From positions 5,424,397 through 5,488,396 of the forward strand of contig VUYV01000035.1 in assembly GCA_008711295.1 (NCBI GenBank): a stretch of DNA of 64,000 nt, in the 5' to 3' direction. Below, piece by piece: positions 11,266 to 23,419 of this stretch. A program made the translations under genes and the position numbers. The first letter of the stretch is position 1. Each line of letters opens with the position of its first letter. Under the pieces are notes generated by a model. It did no database searches, was not told the DNA's origin, and worked only from the letters and a program-made list of their open reading frames with translations. Source of the stretch: Anarhynchus alexandrinus. Lineage: Eukaryota; Chordata; Aves; Charadriiformes; Charadriidae.

Positions 11266-12179
11266 GAGTATCTTCATGAGCTTTCCTCCTCTGCAAAGCT
11301 GGAACACAAATCCTAGGAGGCAAATTGCTCTGCGACCCACACTTATTGGCACTGTATAGACCATATTGTCCTGACAGCAGAAACAGGAGGGATTAGCCTC
11401 ACTCACTGTCCTATGGGAACTTTTGTCTTTTTACTGGAGCCAGGCAACAGTGGTGTAAAGGAGTTCTGACAAGCTCAGTGCTGATATTTATGCAAGTTCC
11501 CTGTTTCAGGCTGTTTCTGCGGTGTGTTGGAAGAAAAGCAATAGACCAGTCTCATCTTTAACTTATGTCTGAGCTGGAGCTTGTCTCATGTGAGAAACAT
11601 TCTCACTCGGGTATCTTATTTCCATGCAGAAAACTGATCCCTGATTCATTCTTGTCATTACAGTCAAAGGAGACAAGCGTGGAGCTTGGGGTTTCAGTAG
11701 GTTGAGTTAACCCTGTTTTATTTTCTCAAGGATTCCAAAATGTTATCCACAACATTTATTGATTATTTTAAAGATGGTGATTGAAACAGTTTTCAGGACT
11801 AAGTAATTGGTATGGTTTGGGTCAGAAAATCTGTGCAGAGTTGAAGGCTGGGGGATGGAATAGAACGAGCAGGAAAATTACAGGTGGGATCAAATGTATT
11901 TGGTTGAGTACCTGTGAGTGAGATGCCCAGGAATGATGCAGTCTGGGGTGGTGCAAGCAGGGAGAGGAGCCCTGCACTGGAAAAAAGATGTCACCTGTTG
12001 AGGATGGACTGGTAAAGCATTATGTGTGAAGTTCACATACTTTGTAACCAAATACTGCAGCGTTTGGTGTTAATTAACTATTTTATCCTGGCCTTACCTG
12101 TCATGACCTGAAAGCTGGGGCTGAGAATGCCTGAGTGATGAGTTTTCCCTTTTTTTTTTATTTCCTTCTATTTTTTCTG

Positions 12180-12300
12180 TCATGATTCCTATTCACCAAT
12201 TTACATCACCAAAATGCCTCGGTGTCTCAGGACTCTGTGGGTACTGAATTAGGCACTGTATAAACAAACCAAAAGTCCCCTCCTTGCCCCTAATACCTGT
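12180..12300 (+). repeat. Possible ancient amniote interspersed repeat trace
   Basis: GGTACTGAATTAGGCACTGTATAAACAAACC followed at a short distance by AGTCCCCTCCTTGCCCC resembles a widespread old amniote repeat with a core like GTGCTAGGCACTGTACAAACAC...AGACAGTCCCTGCCCC. A related core, TAGGCTCTGTATA, occurs at 58295. The family name is not certain. Confidence 0.4.
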
Positions 12301-12728
12301 GCAGTAGCATGGGGCTTGGGCTACCCAGACTGCAGACTGGCAGGGAAATACAAAAAAACAGGAAAGGTGTTAACACAATTAACAAAATGATAATTTTCTG
12401 GCATGGTAAGTAGTTCTGTTAGGACAGAGCTGAACTTTTCTGGTGTTCTCAATGGCACTCCTTCATGAACTCATGCGCTGAGGCTGATTTTAGAAACTGA
12501 TGGGGAATAATGGGCTTTCTCTTTGTAAGAAATTGTATTTGTGTTGCAGTTCCCAATTTTGCTCTTAGGTTCAGAGGTGGCTGTGTTCACAAGTGGATTT
12601 GTTGAGACAATAAACCCAAACAATGGTGCATTGGGCTGCCTTCCAGAAGTGGCAGAGCCTCAAACTTGTGTTGACACAAAAAAAATTCCAAGTCATCCCA
12701 AATCTCTGTTGTAATCTCTTTTCTTTCC

Positions 12729-12749
12729 TTTTTTTTTTTTTTTTTTTTT
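12729..12749. repeat. Homopolymer T run (21 nt)
   Basis: Twenty-one consecutive T bases on the + strand. The flanks show no clear retrotransposon body, so it may be plain simple sequence. Confidence 0.9.
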
Positions 12750-14924
12750 CTTATCTTTTGAGGGGGGCAGTGTGGTGCTGGAGGCTCAGATTATCCTCTC
12801 TCAACTTGGTGTCCCGTCTGTAGCAATTTGAGTAGCTGTTTTATTTTGTTCCAAGAACTTTTCACTCACCTTTACTCACCTGACCTTTCCTACCTCAAGA
12901 GCTAAGGTTGTGTGGTACAGTGGCTTCCCTGTGCGTGCCTGTAACCTCTGGCTTCTGTGCGTATGGGCAAACTTTATGCACTGATTACTATAGCAGTGGC
13001 TCCTCGTGTCATTAACAAAGCAGTTATTGTGCAGTGATTAAACAGCAGCTGACTTCCGAGATTAAGCCATGATTGTACAATTAAGCTTGTAATCAGATTC
13101 TTGTTCAGAATGTGTGAGAGAATGGAGTTTTATTGATTTGGAATGTTCTGTGTTTTCTAACTGTACATTGAATTACACGTCAACATATTCATCAAGGATA
13201 ACTACTTGTCTGTCTCATTTACTGTTTATTCCAGGTTTACAGGTTTTTGTATATACAAGAATACACATACACACATACATGCACTTTCGCCTCTACTGAA
13301 ACTTTGATCTTTTTGTTTCAGTGATTGTAGAAGAGATTCCCAGTCATGAGAAGTTTTATGTGGGAGGGAGAAAGTATGTTTGAGGTTGCTCAGACTTCGG
13401 CTCAGAGTAAGAGGAGCTGGGATTGCTATAGTGATATTGTGCTGCCTGTGTTCTGGGGAAAGAGGTCGCTTCATTTCCATTCACCCTGGTCACAGGTATC
13501 CTGGGGTGGGACTGGTGCATTTTGAAAGGAACCTCAGCTAGTTACTTTTACCAGGAGTTAGTCGTAAATATGGGAAAAGAGGTATATACTTACAAAAATA
13601 AGGAAGAACTCAAAGATGCCCTTAATTGCTTTTGCAGCAGAGCTTTTATTGAGCGCAACCTCTGAGCTGAAGGACGGTAGGAGGAAAGGCACATTTGCAA
13701 GATGTCTGGGTGATACACGTTGGCTGATCTTTGCTGACATTCATCTTCACTGGAGATGGGATAGTTCACTCATAAAGATGAATGTTGTGGCACAGCTCTG
13801 TCATCGCGTACCTTTCCCATATGTCTCACAAGATTTTTTGTTACGGTGAATATTAGCAGTGCTCTTGTCAAACGGAAGCTGAGTGACACTTCTGCTCTGT
13901 TTTATTGCTTCTCTGTGAAGTGACAGGATACACCCATGATAAACAGAGCTGCAGTTACTATAAGATCATCTAATTCACTTGCTGTCTTGGCAGCTTTTAT
14001 GCGCTGAATAATATTCCTTTCCGGCAAATTATTTAAGGAACAATGGCAGCATGCTGAATTGGTGACAATGTGCTTATGCCTTTGGTTTCATGGCTCATTC
14101 TAAGCATATTATCTAACCTCCAGCTTTTCCAGACAATAGTCATTTCACAGATAGTAATGAGGTACATGGAGTGTTTTGTTCTCAGCTCATCACTAAAAAC
14201 TTGGATGTTTGGTGATCATAACGGTGTCAGAACTAGGTCTTTTCAGCCTCTTTATATTCACATTAGATGAAATCATCATTGCAGTATTAGCAAGCCACCT
14301 CTCAGTTCTAATGGTATCTACAAGAAGGGCTGAGACACCAGTCTAAGTCTGACAGCACCTGACCTTTACTGCAGGACTGAAGGCCTTCATAGCAAGACGG
14401 CTGTGGCAATATTCTGCTTTGACTGAGATTCTGCTTGCAATCTTGAGAATAAAGATGCCTTAACATAGATTTGGCCCTTGAAAAGGTAGTTGTGTTGTGC
14501 ATTTTCCAGTTTCTAATGTGGCAGACCCCAAAATAACAGCCATGCCCCATAAATTGTTAAATACTTTTTTTTTTTAAATGTTATGAACTGGGGTGTTACT
14601 AAAGATTATTGCTCTTAGCAGACACACTTAGAGATGTAAGAACATCAGGGCATGTAAAATGAGGACACCAGACTCCAGGTGGCAGAAGAATTTTGGACAA
14701 AGGGAATGCATCAGCAGATTAGAAGTGATAATTAGTTTACTTTCCATTTGGACTCTGTTTTGAAATGGCCAGGAAATCTAGGAGAGTGGTATTTTCTCCG
14801 CCATCTTGGTCTAAGCTGACACAATGCCATATTCCATCACATACTAGTGTTTTGTAAATGCTGCAGACATGAAGTCTAAAGATGAGATGACCAAGAGATG
14901 TTCTTGTATCGCTTGGTGCTTTTG

Positions 14925-15172
14925 AATTCCTGAGTTACAATCCAGCTCCTTTACCACTGACGTGTCTGTATCTTTGGCCAAGTGGCTTCACCTGTCTGTG
15001 TCTCAGTTTCTCCATGTATAAAGGGTGGAAAATTAGAGTCACTTATCCACCACCCAAAGAATGGGAATAGATAAATGGAAAGCAAGTTCTAATTGGATAA
15101 TGCTTGCAAAGGTCTTAAGCTCAAAAACTTATCATGCAGAGTAAGTGATAAGTAGTATTACAATTATTATTT
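14925..15172 (+). mobile_element. MIR-type SINE, ancient
   Basis: Landmarks appear in the order of a MIR consensus: AATCCAGCTCCTTTACCACTGA (a CTCTGCCACT-like block), CTTTGGCCAAGTGGCTTCACCTGT (an ACCTTGGGCAAGTCACTT-like block), GTCTCAGTTTCTCCATGTATAAAGG, then the tail with AGTAAGTGATAAGTAGTATTAC ending in ATTATTATT. It is close to full length and diverged, consistent with a very old amniote insertion. It lies in sense orientation to AGBL1, and the borders are approximate. Confidence 0.75.
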
Positions 15173-17189
15173 AACTTTCCATCACAGCTATGCTAGAAAT
15201 ATACTACTTGTACATTGTTTCTGAAGGAGAACAGCAAGCAAAATGGTTTCACTGCTACAAAGTGACTGAAAGGCACAGTAGATACAGCTTGGATGCTGAT
15301 TAAAAGTCCCACCCTTGGGTCTCTTATTTTCTTGCCAATAATCAGCGTATTAGTTTCTAGAGAGCATGGAAAACTTTGAACATTTTTTGAAAGACAACAC
15401 ACATAAGGCAGTGAGGACCAGATGTTGCTAGGGTCTTTTTTTTCCTTCCCTCTTCCTTGCTTGTTAATTTGGGCTTCATGCTGGTATGGTAGAGTGTTGT
15501 GATGAAAAAGGGGTGAGGAAGAAAAACTATCAGCCTGGTCGAAGAGCAAGGAGGCAATAGAGCCATCTTGGGGTGACAGCAGTAGGAGGAGAGGGAGGCA
15601 AAGAGGAACAATGCTATTTTTTTTAGGTTTCTTTTTAAAAGATTCAGAGCTACTGCATTCTATGATGGATCGTGAGGAGACCAGATTATATGCAGTAGGA
15701 ATACATGATCATTTGCACCGCTTACACCCAGGTGTTTTTTCTTTTTAATATATGACTGAAGAATATTGAAGCCTCACAAAGCCATCTGTAAACTTCCTGT
15801 TACTACCAGATTGTTTGCTACAGATTGAAGCAGGTGTCAAGAAATGATTCAAAAGTCTGGAAATACCTGTTCTGGGCGAGCAGTTTGCTGGAACAGCAGA
15901 GGTGCTTGTAACAAGAATGAAATGTGCTGCTAAAAAGTGTAGTGAGAGCGCTGTGCATTGGTACCCTCAGGATCATGTGATCTGTGTATGGTCAGGAGTA
16001 AGGACCATTGACTACCAGGGTAGCATCAAGGTCAGAGGTGTCTGGTGCTACCAAAAAATCTGGGTTAAGTGGCCATTTCAGACAGGAAAGACACTTTTGG
16101 CTGCACGTTCACAGACTGTAGAGGGAGAAGCCTTTACTGGAGCATTAGGGACAGGTGGTAATAATGTGTATGTGAGATATTTAGGCAGTATGGGCTTGCG
16201 AAGACAGGCTTCCTCCCACACCTCTAACTACAAATGTGAGTTTGGAGGGGAAGGCTCAGAAGATCTCAGCATTTTGAGATAGTTCTTTATGAATAAGGTC
16301 ATCTAACTGTCCAAGTGAACATGAATCTAATAGAGCCTAGAGATGAGTTTTCCTTACATGTTATACAAGAAATGGTTCTTAATTATCCTTCACTGTCAAA
16401 ATTAACAGGAACTAAATTAAATGTCATTGTCCTGACTTAAAAAGAGACTCAAATCCTTGATCCACTGAAATACATATATAATAGCTAAGCAGATGTTTCT
16501 ATATTTGTGAGTTCATTATATTTTTTTCCTGAGTCTTTGTCCACTATTAAGGTGGGTTTTTTTTTGCAAAAGAAACGTTGGGGTGAAGGGTTCAGCTGAG
16601 AATAAAATCATAAGCTTTTCAGTTTGCTGCTGTGACTCAGTGTTCCTGTACTACCTATTGATCCAATCAGTATCACTCACCCCACATGTTCCCAATATTA
16701 AATTCAGGTGAAAACCCAGAAGCATTGTATGTGTCTTCCTTATGAAAAAGAGCTGATTATTTTGGAGAATTTGACAAGAATAATTATCTTTTTTTTCCAC
16801 CCCTTTGAATAAAAATGAACAGCAGCAAAATAAACTAGTATTGTAAATTTCAGGAGCTGAAATTGCATCTTTTGGTTGCCTCTTCTATTTTGCATTTTAA
16901 TGCAACATTGATGATAACATTTGTCAAAGAAACCTCACAGTCCTTCAGAATCAGAAGGTTCAGCAACAGCATAATTGGTGCAATGTGGGAAAAATATTGT
17001 TTGAAATGTATTTATGGATGCGATTTGCTGTGAGGCTTCTCCGTAAAGTGCATGAATTGTTTCTTCATCTCTGCTGAAAGCTTTCTTCCTCAGCCTAAAG
17101 TCATCTCTTTATCAGAGTTCAGTCTCCTGCAAGACACCTGGTCCTGGGATTAGCTTGAAAAGGTCACTTTAAGATTTTGTATCTTAATG

Positions 17190-17560
17190 AAGGGATTGTC
17201 AAGGGCCCAAGTGCACTAGTAGACCTTGATGGCCCTGACCAGCCTCACCCAGGGTCCTCCACCCACATCCTGTGCTCGTGGGCTCAGGAGCTCTGGTTAA
17301 GTTCTGTCCTGGCCACCCAGTCCCTGTCTGACCTCTGTGGTAGCAAGGCTCCAGCTCAGTCACTGATGTGTCTGTGCTTTGCTATCAACTCTGGAGATAT
17401 GGATCCTGACCCATGGACAAACCTCCTGGCTTGACCCAGACCTGCTTCAACCTGTCTGTCATTCCCAGCTCAGGTACTGTGGGAGGGGACCCTGGCTGGC
17501 AAGGCCCCTGCTCTGCTGGCTTCCTTATCAAGCTCAACTCCCCATCTTTTAGGGAGCAAT
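17190..17560. other. Unclassified C/T-rich stretch with repeated CTGACC/CCTG words
   Basis: Richer in GC than its flanks, with recurring CCTGACC, GACCTG, CTGGC and CCCAG words, for example CCCTGACCAGCCTCACCCAGG, TCTGACCTCTG and TTGACCCAGACCTGCTTC. The texture resembles C-rich regions of some reptile and bird retroelements, but no family landmark is recognised. It contains an 85-codon open frame without recognisable similarity. Confidence 0.35.
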
Positions 17561-18408
17561 GGGTCCTTGCTGCTCCCTGATGGGGAGAGGCTCAAGAATT
17601 CAAGAAGGAGGTATCCAAAAGATGCTTTTTTGGGTATCTCACAACCTGCTAATCTGTATGAGGCTGTTTCTCCTCTGTGTGCAGTCTCTACCCAAACCCA
17701 CTCCCCTCCTCTTTCCTACTCAGCAAAGAGCCTTTGATGATATTTGAAGTATTTTTATTATGTCCTTTTTTTTAATTATTATTTATTCCTGGAATGTCCC
17801 TTTTCCTGTGGTGGAACTGAATGGTTTGTTTGGTAGGGTATTCATGTTTTCTAAATCTCCAGGCTTTCACAAAATATTTTCACATGGCATTGTTCAGGGC
17901 TGTGAATAGTTACCTGCATCTCTGAGCAAGATAATTTGGATGTCAGAAGCAATACAGCAATATTAGCTGAATGCATTAGTTTAAATACATCTGGACTGTG
18001 CTATATGAAATAGTATTAGCTGGCTTCTTGTGTGCACCTTCACAAAATGAAAGAAACTTATTTTCCGATGAGAGTGCTCCCATCCATCAGCAGCACATGA
18101 CTAGTGGGGACTGGCTGTGCCCAGTACTGCCACATGCAGTTCTGCCTCTTAACTCCCTGCTGGTCTTTGTATTGCATGAATCCCAAGTGTCCTGGTTTCA
18201 GGTGGGATAGAGTTAATTTTCTTTCTAGTAGCTTCTGTGCTTTGGGTTTAGTAGGAGAATAATGTTGATAACACATATTGTTTTAGTTGTTGCTAAGTAA
18301 TGTCTACATTAGTCAAGGACTTTTTCAGCTTCTTATAGAAGCTGAGAGGGAGCATAGACAGGACAAGCTGGCCAGAAGGATATTCCATACCATAGACATC
18401 ATGCTCAG

Positions 18409-18415
18409 TATATAA
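18409..18415 (+). promoter_or_regulatory. TATA box of the solo LTR
   Basis: TATATAA sits about 220 nt into the LTR in the expected U3 position, preceded by ATGCTCAG. Whether it is still active cannot be told from sequence. Confidence 0.6.
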
Positions 18416-18565
18416 GTGGGTGTTGGCCATGGGACAGGGATCTGTGATTGCTGCTCGGGATGGGCAGCTCAAATCAATCATCAGGTGGTGACAGTGACTT
18501 GTGTTGTTTGTTTTGTATATTCTTTTACTATTATTATTTTTTTTCCCCTCTTCTGTTACCGTTCT

Positions 18566-18571
18566 ATTAAA
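18566..18571 (+). terminator. Poly(A) signal ATTAAA of the solo LTR
   Basis: ATTAAA is followed within 30 nt by T-rich sequence, in the same orientation as AGBL1. It could in principle end some host transcripts early. Confidence 0.5.
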
Positions 18572-19096
18572 GTGTCTTTATCTCAACCTATGAGTTTTTC
18601 TTTTCCTCTCCTTTTCTCCCTCTTCTTCCTCCCATACTGGGGGTGAGGGGGGTACAGAGTGAGCAAGCGGCTGCGTGGTCCTAGTTGCTGTTGTGCTTTA
18701 ACTCCAGCCACTAAGACACCCTTGAATCTGGTGTACCACCTTGGTCAGTGGTACTTACCATTATGATCCTGTTTGCATCTCAGTTTAGTGGAGTCAAGGT
18801 TACTCTAACCTTCCTTCTTTCATATAGCCTGTAGGTGACTTGCTGTGTTGCTGGATGTTGTTTAGCACCATGTTATATTTTTGTACCTGTTCATTGCTGG
18901 AATTGGGTTGATTGCACCAAGACTGGGAAAGCCTCATACAAGTACAAAGACTGGTTGAGTTTGGAGCCCATCTACAGCATGAGATGAAAACTCATTCAGA
19001 ATAGACACTTCTCTGAATGCTTAGTTCTTTCATGGCTGCTCCCAACATGCATCTGGGAAGTGATAACCATCTACTTCTCTCTTTCTCTTTCTCCAG

Positions 19097-19241
19097 AAAC
19101 CACTACTCCTGCAGTACGGCTGCAGGTGGAGGCGTGAGAGGAAAATGCTATTACACACTCACCTTCAGCATCAAGTTCCCTCACAAAGATGATGTCTGCT
19201 ATCTGGCCTACCATTACCCCTACACTTACTCCACAATGATG
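19097..19241 (+). CDS. AGBL1: AGBL1 coding exon (g), entry to M14 peptidase domain, phase 2/0
   Basis: This 145-nt exon after TTTCTCCAG completes the Lys codon and reads [35 protein letters not shown] and [13 protein letters not shown], with donor ATGATG|GTAATA. The AYHYPYTYS motif marks the start of the CCP peptidase domain, and FPHKDDVCY is shared with CCP1. The segment [20 protein letters not shown] is closer to the CCP4-type loop as I recall it. The end phase is 0, matching the next exon. Confidence 0.95.
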
Positions 19242-22200
19242 GTAATACTGATATGTCCACCTAGATAAGCTAATGAGCCTGACAGTTTGGAGCTACCTTG
19301 GGTATGAGGTTTTGAGATAGCGTAGAGAAATTTCTGTATGGGATAACCTGGAGTACAAACTGTTACTGCTTATACCAGTCAAAAGATAATGGAAACCAAA
19401 GATGTCCCTGTTTGCTTGGGGTGAGAAGCGGGGGTCTAAAGATAATGACATCAGAAGTGAAAGCTGCTGTCTGCTCCTCCTGACAGAAGGTAACAACAGC
19501 TCAGCTTTCAGAGCTGCACCCAGCAATACCCCAGTGCTGGACCTCATTTGAATGTTTTGTCAGCTGTTTCCTCGGTGCCAGTTGGGGTGCCAGTACGTAT
19601 TTGTGATACCCCCACCAGTGCTGTCAGTACAGAAACTAAAACAATACATGTCCGAGGTGGAATTTGTGTTATCGAATTGTACCAAACTTGCTTTCTGGGG
19701 AAGGATTTGTTTTCTACAGCCTTTTGAGGCCAGGGGTGGATGGTAAGGGAATTTTCTGGGAAATGCATCCAATGTGCTTTCTCTATGATTGATGTTGAAG
19801 AGCCCAAGGTCTGAAAGGAAGGTAGGATAAAAGAAGGGAAATGAATAGTTTTGGGAGTAGCCTTGCTTTGTTGTTAAAGATGAGAAAGATGTTACTGAAA
19901 AAGAAGACAGACAGTTTCAGTAGATCAGTTCCTTGTCCTTCTCCCCCCAGTTTCAATTGTCAGCACTTCTGGGCAATAAATGCTGGTGTGGGTTGGTGAA
20001 GTTTGGGCTCACTCTATTTTTCACAATGGTATCATTTTACCATTACCAGATATGAAAGACTCTGCTTTCAAGGGAGACAATGTCCTCTCTCATTTTCTAG
20101 CCGTGCTGCTCGGCATGCCAGCAGAGTTAGGCTTAGATTAATTCCCGCTCAACCAAGAGTCTCTTGTCAACTGCTTTGCATCCTGTTATTGATGTTCAAA
20201 GAAACTGCTTCCAATATCTGGGAGAGGGCCAGTCAAGCCTTCAGAGTCCAAAATATGCCTGCCAGCTTTCTTCTCATTAGGCTTATGAGTACCAGTTACT
20301 CCTCAAAATCAATGAGGAAGACAATATGCTTCAGTAGTGGGGTTTGACCTGTAGCCTCGGAGGCATGTGTATACTGCAGTCTGCAGGGGAAAAGACAAAT
20401 GCAATGCTGAAGAACTTATGGTGGACTTATTCACCACCATACTTTATTACTGAAATGCAGTGCCTCATCATTATTTTACTGTTATTGATTTCTATCTTCT
20501 GCTGGCACAAAAGCAAGAGAGACTTGGAGAGTTTGTATGCTCTGGGAATCCCTGAATATCTCACCTGATCATGAATGAATAGAATAGAGATGAAAAAGAT
20601 GTTATTCCTAGACTTGCAGGGCCAAGTCTTGAAGTATTTCAACTGTCTCTTCAAATAAAGTGCTCATTGAAGTTAAAGGGAATTTTACCCCAGGAAAAGT
20701 TTAAATGAACTCAGGCTCTGTAAGGACCATAGTTTGGTAAATGGGAATTATGCATGAAAAAGATTGATAGATTATCATGTCTAGATCTTTAGCTAAAGCA
20801 AAATTGTGGCCTTTAATAATTCCAAAAGGCTTCTTTGCTTGGTCTAATTTAAAATGTTGAGTGATGCAATTTACAGATTTCAGTGTTACTTTAATTTCTA
20901 CAGTAAATAAACTAAATCAGGTTTGTGCACCAGTAGATTTCATTTTAAAGCATTTGTCCATTGGTGAAGTACGTTGGTTTTACATATCAGTAATAAATTA
21001 AAAGTGATTACGAACCCAAGGGCTCAATTAAATACATAGTGCTTTGGGGAAGAAGATAAACTTGTATATGAAGTTAGTAATTTGAGAATGTTTTTAAATA
21101 TCATATATATTTTATAGTTACAGGCAAGTTTGCAGGAAATACACATTGCAGAATCCTATTTGAACTTAATGCACTCTGCAGTTCATTATTTTTTGTCCAT
21201 TAGTAATTACATTTATTTTATGAACAGTAATTTATCTATTTTTACATCACAGTGTTAATTGTTTGGATATCTAGCCGAAATCTCTGTGGCAGCTATACCC
21301 AATTAAGTTTCACTGGGTACCAGGAACATAAGAAAATGACTATATTGAGTTTTCTGTATCTATGCTAGATCATTAGATGCGCCTAATAATTGAATTTACT
21401 TTATGGAGCAGTATGTTAATTGTTTTATGAAATAGATGACTGTAAATTTCAGTTCTGTGTTTGCATTCAAAACTGGAAAAGCAGCCTGAAAGATGATGAG
21501 CTCCAAGGTTTGAGGAACAGGAATGTCTTGTCCCGTAAACGTTACTTAAAATTTAGCCCTGACTTGTAACGACAAAAAGTTCCCATGTAAGGGTTGTACA
21601 GTGAATTGGTGTGTTATAGTTAAAGTACTGTTAGGACAAGTGTGCATACTGTAATGTACCTATTTCTACCAATCGAGAGACAACTGGTGTTCCACAACAC
21701 TTAGCAACACCCTGCGATAGGATTACTTACACTAATCTTGCCACTTGCAATTACAGTGTAAACAGAGAGAACTACACGTCATCTGGTGTGTGGGTGGCAA
21801 GTGGCTATGTGTCTAATGAGGCAATTGGAATTCGTTCCAAAAAAGTAGTATTTTTTTTTTTAAGCTGCCAATTCTTTTTCTCAAATTTGTCAAGAAGCTG
21901 TTGGACTTAAGAATTGTTTAAAACTGCCATAAACTTGGTGGTGGTGGGGAGATGCTCTTCAAATTTCCCACTACTGATTGTATAAAATGTTCTTTCGATG
22001 TAAACTTCTTGGCTGCTTCTGGTGTGGAGTTGCTCCTGAGTTTCACTTGATAACTAACCAGTCAGTTCCATAAATGCTCAAAAATTATGAATTTTCTCAT
22101 GTTTCTACACAGTCCCTATTAAAATATAAGGAGTATGCACTTCTCTTTTGGACTTCATGTATGCATAGAAATTCCTTTACACTAATAAGAAAAGCACCCA

Positions 22201-22451
22201 GGAACTGTTCAGGCAAAATGATATAAGAGTAATGGTCCTCTGTAGCTTCAGTGAATTGAGATATATTCTTGAATGGCTTGTGCATATTTGGAGGATGTAA
22301 AAGGTGATGGTATTAACTGGCAGAAGAGGGAAGCTGGGAAGTTAGCAAGAGGTGAAAGTAGTACTGATAATAACACACAGCTAATGGAATAAAATCAGAC
22401 TTTATAGACCGTGAACTCATTTATAAATCTGCTTCCGTGCTTCTTTCTCAG
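19242..22451 (+). other. AGBL1: AGBL1 intron (g-h), 3210 nt
   Basis: Non-coding. It is strongly AT-rich from about 20600 to 21900 with many homeodomain-type TAAT/ATTA words (see findings). No interspersed repeat was recognised. The acceptor is TTCTTTCTCAG. Confidence 0.7.
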
Positions 22452-22605
22452 TCTCATCTTGATATCCTGGAACAAAATAGGAACCCCAAGAAGGTTTACT
22501 GGAGGCAGCAGACGCTCTGCCAGACGCTAGGAGGAAATCCATGCCCACTGCTCACGATCACTGCCATGCCAGACACTAAAAAAAGAGACGACTTGGAGCA
22601 ATTCT
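22452..22605 (+). CDS. AGBL1: AGBL1 coding exon (h), peptidase domain, phase 0/1
   Basis: This 154-nt exon after CTTTCTCAG reads [40 protein letters not shown] and [11 protein letters not shown], with donor ATTCT|GTAAGT. LC-TL-GN-CPL-TITAMP is a conserved CCP segment (C-TLSGN-CPLVTITAMP in CCP1); the TLGGNPCPL version is AGBL1-like. Structurally it covers the first helix and a central beta strand of the M14 fold, just ahead of the zinc-binding HxxE. The next coding exon lies 26.9 kb downstream. Confidence 0.95.
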
Positions 22606-23404
22606 GTAAGTAGCCAAATGAAGCATTAAAAAAGATGCTGGCAACTTGCGGTCATGTCAGAAGTGGCAATGACAGCCTGTTTTGCAAATATGTTGATTTT
22701 CTTGCCTTTCTCACTTTGGAAAAAGAAATCTAAATATGAGGAATAGCCAATTACAACACTTCTTAAAATTACAGATTTACACAGAGGAGAGCTGACACCA
22801 TTTTCTACTTAAAATTTTTCTTTAATGATCTGAAACGATTACAAAGTTCAATATCAAATCTCCAACAGCAAGAAACTGTTCAAGTGACCAATTCAAAAAG
22901 AAATTGGGTTATATTCTTGTGTGTTGGTGTTCCAAATTGAAATGACTTAGGTATTTTGAGGTCTCAAGCTTGCAAAATAAATAAATAAATTTAAAAAAGT
23001 ATAAGACCACTCTTTCCCAGCTGTGGATAGCAATTGAAGTGTTCTGGTCAAATTCCAGCTCCCCCAGTGTGCCCAGTAGGTCCATCTGGACACAATATAG
23101 CTCCTTGCATTCTGTCTGAGTCCTAACTCATGGGGTACTATCTAACGCTAAATATTATAACTGCCATGTCATATCTGAAGATGGTTAGTTTTTCATTGTG
23201 AAAGTCAAAGATTTAGATATTCAATGGCCTTGATTAACAAGATGAAGATATGCAAGTTTCTGTAAGCAACAGCAAGAGTTAAGAAGATTCTGGTTAGCAT
23301 CACCTTGGGTTAGCTGTGATTTGAGAGCCTGAATGACTCTGGCTCTTGCCTATTTATATGTAGGTTGACTTTTTTTCTTGAGTCAGTAATAAGGCATAAA
23401 CTGA

Positions 23405-23419
23405 TTTTTTTTTTTTTTT
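23405..23419. repeat. Homopolymer T run (15 nt)
   Basis: Fifteen consecutive T bases on the + strand, with no linked retrotransposon body seen. Confidence 0.9.

Larger units (their letters stand above)
18188..18718 (+). mobile_element. Solo LTR, neoavian ERVL-like type, sense to AGBL1
   Basis: About 531 bp begin with TGTCCTGGTTTCAG and end with AAGACA (TG...CA). Inside are GATAGAGTTAATTTTCTTTC, GGATATTCCATACCATAGACA, a TATA box TATATAA at 18409-18415, and further down ATTAAA at 18566-18571 followed by GTGTCTTTATCTCAACC. This order (U3 with TATA box, then poly(A) signal) matches a solo LTR I recognise from neoavian ERVL-like families. No gag/pol sequence flanks it, so it is a solo LTR left by recombination. 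The flanking hexamers CCCAAG and CCCTTG match at four of six positions and could be a decayed target duplication. It encodes no protein. Confidence 0.87.
10711..19096 (+). other. AGBL1: AGBL1 intron (f-g), 8386 nt
   Basis: Non-coding. It holds A/T and CA simple sequence near 11160-11260, an ancient repeat trace near 12180-12300, a 21-T run, a MIR at about 14925-15172, an unclassified CCTGACC-rich stretch near 17190-17560 and a sense solo LTR at 18188-18718. Open frames such as 15902-16282 (126 codons) show no recognisable protein. The acceptor is TTTCTCCAG. Confidence 0.7.

Noticed and set aside
15902..16282. 126-codon + strand open frame in intron f-g
   Set aside because: No family resemblance, splice context or promoter; expected by chance in 64 kb.
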